Part shown: piece after piece, positions 18,246 through 26,594 of the stretch
Position numbering within the stretch: the first letter of the stretch is position 1
How the letters are laid out: each line of letters begins with the position of its first letter
NCBI GenBank assembly: GCA_025965615.1
Contig: JAOPWP010000186.1
Span: 1-37,459, forward strand
From: Frankiales bacterium
GTDB lineage: Bacteria; Actinomycetota; Actinomycetes; Mycobacteriales; SCTD01
Length of the DNA stretch: 37,459 nucleotides
Reading direction: 5' to 3'
Translations under genes and position numbers: made by a program
The notes under the pieces: model-generated
What the model was told of the DNA's origin: nothing
The model's input: only the letters and a program-made list of their open reading frames with translations
Databases searched by the model: none

Positions 18246-18863
18246 CTAGCGGGCCCGGAGCGCCAGGACGCCGGGGGGCGGGAGTCCCGCCGTCGCGCAG
18301 AGCAGGTCGCACCAGGCGAGCAGGTGCACCCCGAGGTCCAGCGAGCCGTCAGCCGCAGCGAGGGGGGTCCACGACGCGCGCACCTCGACCTCGCTCGCCT
18401 CGTCGGCGTCCTCGATCTGGCCGAAGCGGCAGGACACGGTGCGGGTGACGGTCCCTCCTGCGGCCGTGTGCCCGGCGCCGCGGTCGTGCAGGGACTCGGT
18501 CAACCAGCTCCACCCGACCTGGGCGAGGGCCGGGTCCGCGGCCATCTCGGCCTCGACGTCCGCCGAGACGAAGGCGACGACGCGGGTGTCGCCGCGCCAG
18601 CCCTCCTGCCCGTCCGGGTCGTGCAGGACGACGAAGCGCCCGCTGGCCACCTGGTCGTCATCCCGCTTGATCTCAGCGGCCACGGCGACGGCGTACGGAG
18701 CGAGCCGCTTGGGTGCCGGGACCTCCTGGAGCTCGAGGCCCGGCCGGTCGGGACGCGCGAGGGCTTCGCGGAGCCCGACCAGCGCGGCGGCGAACGGCTC
18801 GGGGACGAGCGTCGGTCCCACTGGCAGGGTCACCGCCGGACCGTACGTCCCCGGCCCCCTCAT
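18246..18863 (-). CDS. DUF3000 family protein
   Basis: FAAALVGLREALARPDRPGLELQEVPAPKRLAPYAVAVAAEI...GRFVVLHDPDGQEGWRGDTRVVAFVSADVE. Confidence 0.85.
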   Translation of the reverse strand: MRGPGTYGPAVTLPVGPTLVPEPFAAALVGLREALARPDRPGLELQEVPAPKRLAPYAVAVAAEIKRDDDQVASGRFVVLHDPDGQEGWRGDTRVVAFVSADVEAEMAADPALAQVGWSWLTESLHDRGAGHTAAGGTVTRTVSCRFGQIEDADEASEVEVRASWTPLAAADGSLDLGVHLLAWCDLLCATAGLPPPGVLALRAR

Positions 18864-18898
18864 CGGAGCAGGACGCGCCGGGCCTAGCCTGAAGCCCC

Positions 18899-19762
18899 GT
18901 GGCCGCCCTCCTCGCCCTGCTCGCCAGTGCCCTCTGGGGAACGGCTGACTTCCTGGGCGGCACGGCGGCCCGGCGGCTGCCGGTCGCCAGCGTCGTCGGC
19001 GTCAGCCAGCTCGTGGCCCTGCTGGGTCTGGTCCCGCTGGCTGCTGCGATCGGCGCTCTCGACGATCCACGGGGCTACCTGCTGCCCGGCCTGCTCGCCG
19101 GCTGCACCGGAGCGGCGGCGCTCGCGTGCTTCTACCGCGCGCTGGCCCTGGGGACCATGGGTGTGGTCGCGCCTATCGCCTCGCTGGGTGTGGTCGTCCC
19201 GGTGGTCCTCGGTCTGCTGGACGGGGAGCGCCCCGGCGCCGTCCAGCTCGCCGGCATGGCCGTCGCGGTCGTCGGCGTGGTGCTGGCCAGCGGGCCCGAG
19301 CTGTCGGGGACGGGGCGAGGCGGCGCCGCGCCGCTCCTGCTCGCAGCAGCAGCCGCCCTCGGCTTCGGTGCCGTGCTCTCACTGATCGCAGCCGGGAGCG
19401 GAGGCGAGAACGGGACGATGGGTGCCGTCGTGATGACGCTGCTGGTCATGCGCCTGGTCAGCGTCCTGGCCCTGACCGCGCTGCTCCTCGCGTTCCTCCG
19501 CACGCGCGGTCCCGAGATCGGCGTACGACGCGCTGACCTGCCCCTGCTCGTGACGATCGGTGTCTTCGACGTGGGGGCCAACGCGAGCTTCGCGCTCGCC
19601 TCGCAGAGCGACCTCGTCAGCGTCACGGCCGTGCTGGCCTCGCTCTACCCGGTCATCACGGTCCTGCTGGCCCGGCGCTTCCACGCCGAGCGGCTGGCGA
19701 GGGTCCAGCAGGTCGGGGTCGTGCTGGCCCTGGGCGGGGTCGTCGCCCTCGCTGCGGGGTGA
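18899..19762 (+). CDS. EamA/DMT family transporter
   Basis: ALLASALWGTADFLGGTAARR...; ten-TM pattern; EamA repeat features; GTG start. Confidence 0.9.
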   Translation: MAALLALLASALWGTADFLGGTAARRLPVASVVGVSQLVALLGLVPLAAAIGALDDPRGYLLPGLLAGCTGAAALACFYRALALGTMGVVAPIASLGVVVPVVLGLLDGERPGAVQLAGMAVAVVGVVLASGPELSGTGRGGAAPLLLAAAAALGFGAVLSLIAAGSGGENGTMGAVVMTLLVMRLVSVLALTALLLAFLRTRGPEIGVRRADLPLLVTIGVFDVGANASFALASQSDLVSVTAVLASLYPVITVLLARRFHAERLARVQQVGVVLALGGVVALAAG

Positions 19763-19785
19763 CCGGCAGGCGCAACCGGAGCGGG

Positions 19786-19807
19786 GGTGACGAGCATCCC
19801 TGTCACC
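19786..19807 (+). terminator. Hairpin downstream of the EamA gene
   Basis: GGTGAC-(10 nt)-GTCACC perfect 6-bp arms, ~24 nt after the stop codon; no U-tract. Confidence 0.35.
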
Positions 19808-19860
19808 ACGCAGAACATTCGCGCGTCGATCGGCTGGTCGGGCAGACGCGGGGGGCCGGG

Positions 19861-20535
19861 GTGAGGATCATCAAGGGGGTGAAGCCTTCCGTGATCCCCC
19901 CTCTCGTCCTCGTCCTGCTGCTCGTCACCGCCGGCTGCGGCGAAGCTGAGGACGACGCCGCGGGCGGGGGGGTGCCCTCTCCCTCGGCGGGCGTCGCGCT
20001 GCCGACCCCCGCCGCCACCGCTGTGCCGTCTGCGACCTCCTCGACAGGGCCCTCCGGTGGCCCGACCGGAGCTGCGAGTGCTGAGCCGGACGTGTTCCCG
20101 GCCGACACGGACGTCGACAGCGAGCAGGAGTCGGGGGGGCCGCTCAGCGTCGTCGCCGTTCGGGTCGCACGGCAGGAGGGGTTCGACCGCGTCGTGTTCG
20201 AGCTCAAGGGCAAGGTGGCCGGCCGGCCGGGCTGGCGCGTCGAGTACACGGACGACCCCCGACAGGACGGCTCGGGCGACCCGGTGTCGGTCGAGGGAGC
20301 CGAGGCGCTGTCCGTGGTGATCACCGGGGTCGGCCTGCCCTTCGACACGGGAGTGCCCGAGACGACGGCTGACCCGGCCTTGCCGGCGGGTCTGGGCGTG
20401 GTCCAGGACGTCCAGTGGTCATCGAACTACGAGGGGCAGTACACCGTGTTCGTCGGCACCCGGGCCAAGACGCCCTTCCGGGTCTTCCGGCTCAGCGATC
20501 CTGCCCGGGTCGTTCTCGACATCCGTCAGAGCTAG
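19861..20535 (+). CDS. Lipoprotein with AMIN-like C-terminal domain
   Basis: LVLVLLLVTAGCGEAEDD lipobox, Pro/Thr/Ser-rich linker, then VARQEGFDRVVFELKG...FRVFRLSDPARVVLDIRQ. Confidence 0.85.
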   Translation: MRIIKGVKPSVIPPLVLVLLLVTAGCGEAEDDAAGGGVPSPSAGVALPTPAATAVPSATSSTGPSGGPTGAASAEPDVFPADTDVDSEQESGGPLSVVAVRVARQEGFDRVVFELKGKVAGRPGWRVEYTDDPRQDGSGDPVSVEGAEALSVVITGVGLPFDTGVPETTADPALPAGLGVVQDVQWSSNYEGQYTVFVGTRAKTPFRVFRLSDPARVVLDIRQS

Positions 20536-20553
20536 GGCACCCGGAGGACGACG

Positions 20554-20569
20554 CAGTCCGCGCGGACTG
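20554..20569. terminator. Bidirectional hairpin between convergent genes
   Basis: CAGTCC-GCGC-GGACTG located between stops at 20535 (+) and 20572 (-). Confidence 0.5.
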
Positions 20570-20571
20570 GT

Positions 20572-20757
20572 CTAGGCCGCGACCAGCTCGACGGTGAGGG
20601 CGGTTGCGTCGGCGACGAGGACCCCCACGACGATCGCGTGCCCGCACTCGACGCAGGCCAGGTCGAGGCAGTCGAGTCCGTGGTCGTCCTGGCAGGGGGG
20701 CATCTCGAACGCCCGGTCGCCTGAACAACCCGCGCACCAGCGCATCTCTGACGACAT
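20572..20757 (-). CDS. Small zinc-ribbon-like protein (61 aa)
   Basis: [61 protein letters not shown]; two CxxC knuckles. Confidence 0.7.
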   Translation of the reverse strand: MSSEMRWCAGCSGDRAFEMPPCQDDHGLDCLDLACVECGHAIVVGVLVADATALTVELVAA

Positions 20758-20865
20758 CTGCGCCACCTCCTCCAGCTCGACGCCCCCCGACTGCTCCGAA
20801 CGGTGCCACGCGCCTCCGACAGAACCCGGGAGGCGCGCCAGAGCGAGCGTGGGACGATCGCGGGG

Positions 20866-21960
20866 ATGACTCCCGTAGACGCCCGTCCCGCAGGCCCCAC
20901 CTCCGCCGCCGCGCGCGGTCCCGCTCACGACTCCGCGTTCCTGCGGGCCTGCCGCCGGGAGGCCGTGCCGCACACGCCGGTCTGGTTCATGCGCCAGGCA
21001 GGGCGGGCGCTGCCCGAGTACCGCAAGCTGCGCGAGGGCAACGAGATGCTCGACGCCTGCGCCACTCCCGACCTCGTCACCGAGATCACCCTGCAGCCGG
21101 TCCGTCGCTACGGCGTCGATGCAGCGATCTTCTTCTCCGACATCGTCGTGCCGCTCAAGGCGGTCGGTGTCGACCTCGACATCGTCCCGGGGGTGGGCCC
21201 GGTGGTCGCGCAGCCCTTCCGGAGCGCTGCAGACCTCGACCGGCTCCCCGCGCTGACTCCGGCTGACGTGCCGTACATCACCGAGGCCGTCCGCAACCTC
21301 GTGGCAGAGCTCGGGAGCACTCCGCTCATCGGTTTCGCGGGGGCGCCGTTCACCCTCGCCAGCTACCTCGTCGAGGGAGGGCCGAGCAAGAACCACGCGG
21401 CGACCAAGGCCCTGATGTACGGCGACCCGGCCCTCTGGCAGTCACTGCTCGACCGGCTCGCGACGATCACCCTGGCCTTCCTGCGGGTCCAGGTCGACGC
21501 CGGTGCCAGCGCGGTCCAGCTGTTCGACTCGTGGGTGGGTGCGCTGCCGGCGGCTGACTACCGCGAGCTGGTGTCGCCCCACTCGGCGCGCGTGCTCGCA
21601 GGGGTCTCCGACGTGCCGAGGATCCACTTCGGGGTCGGCACCGGCGAGCTGCTGCACGACATGGGCCAGGCCGGGGCCGACGTCGTCGGCGTCGACTGGC
21701 GGGTGCCGCTGAGCGACGCCGTCCGCCGGATCGGACCGGGGCGCGCGGTGCAGGGCAACCTCGACCCGACCCTCGTCTTCGCGCCGCGCGAGGTCGTGGC
21801 CCGCAAGGTGCGAGAGACCCTGATCGAGGGTCAGGCCGCCGAGGGCCACGTGTTCAACCTGGGGCACGGGGTGCTCCCGGACACCGACCCCGACGCGCTA
21901 CTGCACGTCGTCGAGCTGGTGCACGCGGGCCTCGAGGGTCCGGCTGCAGAAGGCGGCTGA
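20866..21960 (+). CDS. hemE: Uroporphyrinogen decarboxylase
   Basis: [89 protein letters not shown]. Confidence 0.98.
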   Translation: MTPVDARPAGPTSAAARGPAHDSAFLRACRREAVPHTPVWFMRQAGRALPEYRKLREGNEMLDACATPDLVTEITLQPVRRYGVDAAIFFSDIVVPLKAVGVDLDIVPGVGPVVAQPFRSAADLDRLPALTPADVPYITEAVRNLVAELGSTPLIGFAGAPFTLASYLVEGGPSKNHAATKALMYGDPALWQSLLDRLATITLAFLRVQVDAGASAVQLFDSWVGALPAADYRELVSPHSARVLAGVSDVPRIHFGVGTGELLHDMGQAGADVVGVDWRVPLSDAVRRIGPGRAVQGNLDPTLVFAPREVVARKVRETLIEGQAAEGHVFNLGHGVLPDTDPDALLHVVELVHAGLEGPAAEGG

Positions 21961-23436
21961 CGTGACGAGCACGACGGCTGCGCCGACGAGTGCGAGCTGC
22001 ACGGACGTGACGTAGGACGCCTGCGCTGCGCCCCGCAGCTGCAGCAGCGCCTCGAACGGGACCTGGCCACCTGACAGCCGGAGCACCTCGCTCGGCGAGG
22101 CACCTCGGAGCAGAGCCTCGACGAGGGCGTCGGCCCGTGCGTCCGGGACGCCCACCCGCAGGAGGCGCTCCAGCAGGTCCGCCCCCAGCCTGGCGACGAC
22201 GAGCGCGCCGAGCCCGGCCACGGCGACGACGCCCCCGAGCTCGCGCGCCACGTTGACGGTGGCGGCGGCGAGCCCGGAGCGGTCGGACGAGACGGCGTCC
22301 AGGGTGGCCGCCACGACGGGAGCCGTCGCCAGCCCGATGCCGGTGCCGCACACGGCCAGCAGGACGAGCAGCTCCCGGTCAGCCAGGTCCGGTGACAGGC
22401 GGGCCCCGGTCAGGGCCAGCCCGACGGCCGTCAGCAGCAGCCCGGCGACGACGGGCAGACGAGCGCCTCGTGCGGCGGCGAGGCGTCCGGCCAGGGGGGC
22501 CGTCACGACGAGCGCGACCGTCAGCGGGAGCAGCCGCAGCGCTGCCGGGAGGGCCTCCCTCTGCTGGACGAGCTGGAGGAACAGCGACAGGAAGACCAGG
22601 AGGACGAACACCGCGAGGCTCGCCGCGAAGGCCCCGACCGTGGCGCCGAGCAGGTTCCGGGACCGGAGCAGCGTCAGGGGCAGCAGGGGGTCCGGGGAGC
22701 GGCGCGCGACCAGGACGAAGGCTCCTGCGGCGACGACAGCCAGGCCGCCGCTCAGCACGGCCGCGCGGGTGAGGCCGTCCCGCCCGCCGAGCACCACGGC
22801 GTACGTGCCGGCCGCGAGGGCTGCGGCGGCGAGCGCCTGGCCGGGGAGGTCCAGCCTCCGGCGGGACCCCTGCTGCGGTGGCCCGGGCGGCGCGAACGCG
22901 ACCACGGCCGCGACCGCCGCGCACAGGGGGATGTTGACCCAGAAGACCGAGGGCCAGCCGGAGCTCGCGACGAGCAGCCCTCCGACGATCGGACCGGCGA
23001 CCAGAGCCGTCGCTCCCGTCGCTGCCCACACGCCGATCGCGCGGGCCCGGGGCCCGGGTTCCGGGTAGGCCGCGGCCAGCACGGCCAGACCGCCCGGCAG
23101 GACCAGTGCCGCGCCGACCCCCTGCACCGCACGAGCCGTGATGAGGGCCGTGGACGTGTCGGCGAGGGCGCACGCCGCCGAGGCTGCGGCGAAGACCGCG
23201 AGGCCGGCCAGCAGGACCCGACGGCGGCCGAGGACGTCGGCCAGGGTGCCGCCCGTCAGCAGCAGCGCGGCCAGGGCGTCGGTGTAAGCGGTGACGATGC
23301 CCTGCAGCTCCGCCACCCCCGACCCGAGGTCGCGCTGGATGTCGCGCAGTGCGACGGCGACGACCGTGTTGTCGAGGGTCGCCGTGAAGGCGGCGAGCGA
23401 GGTGGCGACCAGGACGAGGACCCGGCGCAGGGCCAC
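21898..23436 (-). CDS. MFS drug-efflux-type transporter (EmrB/QacA-like)
   Basis: [62 protein letters not shown]; ~14 TM segments. Confidence 0.93.
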   Translation of the reverse strand: MALRRVLVLVATSLAAFTATLDNTVVAVALRDIQRDLGSGVAELQGIVTAYTDALAALLLTGGTLADVLGRRRVLLAGLAVFAAASAACALADTSTALITARAVQGVGAALVLPGGLAVLAAAYPEPGPRARAIGVWAATGATALVAGPIVGGLLVASSGWPSVFWVNIPLCAAVAAVVAFAPPGPPQQGSRRRLDLPGQALAAAALAAGTYAVVLGGRDGLTRAAVLSGGLAVVAAGAFVLVARRSPDPLLPLTLLRSRNLLGATVGAFAASLAVFVLLVFLSLFLQLVQQREALPAALRLLPLTVALVVTAPLAGRLAAARGARLPVVAGLLLTAVGLALTGARLSPDLADRELLVLLAVCGTGIGLATAPVVAATLDAVSSDRSGLAAATVNVARELGGVVAVAGLGALVVARLGADLLERLLRVGVPDARADALVEALLRGASPSEVLRLSGGQVPFEALLQLRGAAQASYVTSVQLALVGAAVVLVTSAAFCSRTLEARVHQLDDVQ

Positions 23437-23437
23437 C

Positions 23438-24067
23438 TCAGGCGAGCCGGATCGTGACCGCGTCGATCATCGCCTGCTCGGCGGCCTCGAGGGTGAGGGC
23501 CGGGTCGCCGACGTGGTCGCGGAGCATGGCGGCAGGCGAGGGCTGCTCGTCCTTGCCGGGCCAGCTGGACGGGTCCCACAGCCCGCTGCGGACGAACGCC
23601 TTGGGGCAGTGGGTGAAGACCTCTTCGACGGCCAGGAGCAGGGCCGCCCGCGGAGGCTTCCCGACTGCCTGCAGCTGCTCCAGGAGCGCAGGATCCCTGC
23701 TCACGCAGGCCCTCCCGTTGATGCGTAGGGTCTGGCCACGACCGGGGAGGACCGCCAGCAGACCGAGCCGTCCGGTCGAGATGACGTTGCGCATCGTGTC
23801 GAGGCGACGGTTGCCGGTCGCGTCCGGGATCGCCAGGAGCCTGTCGTCGAGGACCTCGACGAACCCGGCGGGGCCACCGCGCGGCGTCGCGTCGCACCGG
23901 CCGTCGGCGTCCGCGCTGGACAGCACCACGAAGCGGCAGACCGCCAGGTAGGCCCGGCAGTGGTCGTCGAGGTGGTCGATCTCCTTCTGCTGGACGAGCG
24001 CGCTGGACGGTTCGTAGACCTCCGCCAGGTCCGAGGGGTCGCGGATCGCGGTGTCGAACCAGTCCAT
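23438..24067 (-). CDS. Pyridoxamine 5'-phosphate oxidase-type flavoprotein (MSMEG_1061-like)
   Basis: FVVLSSADADGRCDATPRGGPAGFVEVLDDRLLAIPDATGNRRLDTMRNVISTGRLGLLAVLPGRGQTLRINGRA. Confidence 0.88.
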   Translation of the reverse strand: MDWFDTAIRDPSDLAEVYEPSSALVQQKEIDHLDDHCRAYLAVCRFVVLSSADADGRCDATPRGGPAGFVEVLDDRLLAIPDATGNRRLDTMRNVISTGRLGLLAVLPGRGQTLRINGRACVSRDPALLEQLQAVGKPPRAALLLAVEEVFTHCPKAFVRSGLWDPSSWPGKDEQPSPAAMLRDHVGDPALTLEAAEQAMIDAVTIRLA

Positions 24068-24079
24068 GCGCGCACCCTA
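24068..24079 (-). promoter_or_regulatory. Putative leaderless promoter -10 of the PPOX gene
   Basis: Minus strand TAGGGT-GCGCGC-ATG. Confidence 0.5.
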
Positions 24080-24177
24080 ATGGGCGGGTAGCCAGCCGTG
24101 AGGTCTTAGTGATCTTGCGGTTGTCTGCGGCTCGAGCCGCCGGCGGGGACACCACTGCCGCAGCAGCGACAGCTTCG

Positions 24178-24465
24178 TGCCGATCGACATCGCGATCGAG
24201 ACCGACCGGGGACTGCTCGTGGCAGCGCTACGAGCAGCGGGCCACCGGGTGTTCTCGATCGATCCGAAGGCGGTCAGTCGCTACCGCGACCGACGGGCCG
24301 TGTCGGGGGCGAAGTCCGACCCCGGTGATGCGCTCGTGCTGGCCGACCTGCTCCGGACCGACCGGCACGCCCCGGCCGCTGCTGCCGCGCTGACCCGGGC
24401 GAACCTCGTCGACCTGCTCCAGGCCGCTGGCCGTGGGACTCGCCCGGCCGACGCAGGGCGGCTCG
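24178..24465 (+). pseudogene. IS110-family transposase remnant with internal deletion
   Basis: IAIETDRGLLVAALRAAGHRVFSIDPKAVSRYRDRRAVSGAKSDPGDALVLADLLRTDRHAP matches the IS110 N-terminal DEDD domain, then abruptly AAAALTRANLVDLLQAAGRG from further along; C-term absent. Confidence 0.8.
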
Positions 24466-24490
24466 TCGAGGGCCTCCCGCTCGGGCTTCC

Positions 24491-24502
24491 TAGGCTGCGG
24501 CC
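24491..24502 (+). promoter_or_regulatory. Putative leaderless promoter -10 of cgoX
   Basis: TAGGCT-GCGGCC-ATG at 24503. Confidence 0.5.
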
Positions 24503-25882
24503 ATGCGCATCGCGATCGTGGGGGGAGGCATCGCCGGGCTGTCCGCAGCGCTGGAGGCCCGAGCGCTCCGGCCGTCTGCCGAGATCATCGTCCTCGAGGC
24601 GTCCGCGCGCCTCGGCGGCAAGGTCGCGGTCAGCGACGTCGGAGGCCTCGCGGTCGACGAGGGTGCCGACTCGATGCTGACCCGGGTGCCCGACGGGCTC
24701 GCGCTGGTGCGTGCTGCGGGTCTGGAGGGCGAGCTGGTCTCGCCAGCCGCTGCGCAGGCCTGCCTGTGGAGCCGAGGCGAGCTGCGGCCCCTTCCGGCCG
24801 GGACGCTGCTCGGCCTGCCGACGGACCTCGCGGCCCTGGCCAGGTCCGGCCTGCTGTCGCGCAGCGGCCTGGCCCGCGTCCCGATGGACCTCGTGCTCCG
24901 TGGGCGACCGGTCGAGGACGACATCAGCGTGGGCGAGCTGGTGACCCGCCGGTTCGGCCGCGAGGTCGTCGACCGGCTCGTCGACCCTCTCCTCGGGGGG
25001 GTCTACGCGGGCAGGGCCGACCGGCTCTCCTTGCGCGCGACCCTGCCGCAGCTCGTGCCGCACGCGGCCCGGCACCGCAGCCTGCTCAAGGCCGCCAGCC
25101 AGGCGCGGGCAGCCACGCCCCCGACGGACGGCCCGCTGTTCGCCTCCCTGCCGCGCGGCCTCGGCCGGCTCCCGGAGCGGCTCGCACAGGTGGCGGGGGC
25201 GGATGTGCGTCTGGGCACGACGGTCCGCGGCCTCACCCGTACGACCTCGGGTTGGTCGCTCACCACGGGGTCCGCGGCCGCTCCCGCGCGCCTGGAGGCC
25301 GACGTCGTGGTGATCGCGGTGCCGGCCGCGCCTGCAGCCCGGCTGCTGGGCTCGGTGATCGACACGACCGAGCTGGCTGCCCTCGACTACGCCAGCGTGG
25401 CGATCGTCACCCTCGTTCTCGACGGGCCGACGCCCGGGCGGGGGAGCGGCTACCTGGTGCCCGCCGTGGAGGGGCGCGCCACCAAGGCGGTCACGTTCTC
25501 CTCACGCAAGTGGGCCCACCTCGCCGGGAGCCGCTCGGTCGTCCGGGCGAGTGTGGGCAGGCACGGTGACGTGCGCGACCTCCAGCGCGACGACGCCGAG
25601 CTGGTGGAGGCCGTCCGCGCCGAGCTCGCCCTCGCGGTCGGCCCGCTCCCGCGCCTGGTCGACAGCAGGGTCACCCGGTGGGGGGGCGGCCTCCCGCAGT
25701 ACGCCGTCGGCCATCTCGACCGGGTCCGCCGTACGCGCGAGGCCGTTGCCCGGCACCCGGGGCTCGCCGTGGCCGGTGCGGCGTACGACGGGGTGGGGGT
25801 GCCGGCGTGCGCGCGCAGCGGACGCGAGGCGGCCCGCAGCGCGGTGCGGCACGATGAGGGGCATGACCGAGACCCGTCCTGA
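24503..25882 (+). CDS. hemY: Protoporphyrinogen/coproporphyrinogen III oxidase (HemY/CgoX type)
   Basis: IAIVGGGIAGLSAALEARAL...IIVLEASARLGGKVAV...VDEGADSMLTRVPDGLALVRAAGLEGELV...VDPLLGGVYAGRADRLSLRATLPQL. Confidence 0.93.
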   Translation: MRIAIVGGGIAGLSAALEARALRPSAEIIVLEASARLGGKVAVSDVGGLAVDEGADSMLTRVPDGLALVRAAGLEGELVSPAAAQACLWSRGELRPLPAGTLLGLPTDLAALARSGLLSRSGLARVPMDLVLRGRPVEDDISVGELVTRRFGREVVDRLVDPLLGGVYAGRADRLSLRATLPQLVPHAARHRSLLKAASQARAATPPTDGPLFASLPRGLGRLPERLAQVAGADVRLGTTVRGLTRTTSGWSLTTGSAAAPARLEADVVVIAVPAAPAARLLGSVIDTTELAALDYASVAIVTLVLDGPTPGRGSGYLVPAVEGRATKAVTFSSRKWAHLAGSRSVVRASVGRHGDVRDLQRDDAELVEAVRAELALAVGPLPRLVDSRVTRWGGGLPQYAVGHLDRVRRTREAVARHPGLAVAGAAYDGVGVPACARSGREAARSAVRHDEGHDRDPS

Positions 25883-26567
25883 GGCCGCCAAGGCGCGCGA
25901 GCTGAACGATCAGATGCTCTACACGATGTACGCCGTCTTCTCCGCGACGACGCCGCTGCCCGAGGACCGTTCGGCTCTCGCGGCCGATGCGCAGCAGTTC
26001 CTCGACGCCGCGCTGCAGAAGGAGGTCTACACGCGGGGCACCTATGACGTCGCCGGGTTCAAGGCCGACGCCGAGCTCCTGGTGTGGTGGACCTGCCCGG
26101 ACGTCGACGTCCTGCAGGACACCTACAACCGGTTCCGGCAGAGCTCGCTGGGTCGCCACCTCACGCCGGTGTGGTCGAGCATCGGTCTGCACCGTCCGGC
26201 CGAGTTCAACCGGAACCACATCCCGGCCTACGTCCGCCGCGAGGACCCGAAGAAGTACGTCTGCGTCTACCCCTTCAACCGTTCGCTCGAGTGGTACCTG
26301 CTGCCCGACTACGAGCGCAAGGGCATGCTCTCCGAGCACGGGATCATGGGCCGCGAGTTCGAGGACGTGCGGGCCAACACGGTGGCCGCGTTCGGCCTGG
26401 GGGACTACGAGTGGCTGCTGGCCTTCGAGGCCGACGAGATGCACCGCATCACCGACTGCCTGCGCGCCCTGCGCACGTCACGGGCGCGGCTGCACACCAA
26501 GCTGGAGATCCCCTTCTACAGCGGCGTCCGCAAGACCATCACGGACGTCGTCGCCGGCCTGCCGTAG
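25863..26567 (+). CDS. hemQ: Coproheme decarboxylase / chlorite-dismutase-like HemQ
   Basis: LNDQMLYTMYAVFSAT...AELLVWWTCPDVDVLQDTYNRFRQSSLGRHLTPVWSSIGLHRPAEFNRNHIPAY...YPFNRSLEWYLLPDYERKGMLSEHG; 20-nt overlap with cgoX. Confidence 0.96.
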   Translation: MTETRPEAAKARELNDQMLYTMYAVFSATTPLPEDRSALAADAQQFLDAALQKEVYTRGTYDVAGFKADAELLVWWTCPDVDVLQDTYNRFRQSSLGRHLTPVWSSIGLHRPAEFNRNHIPAYVRREDPKKYVCVYPFNRSLEWYLLPDYERKGMLSEHGIMGREFEDVRANTVAAFGLGDYEWLLAFEADEMHRITDCLRALRTSRARLHTKLEIPFYSGVRKTITDVVAGLP

Positions 26568-26594
26568 CACGGCACCCGGCTCGTCCGACGGCAC

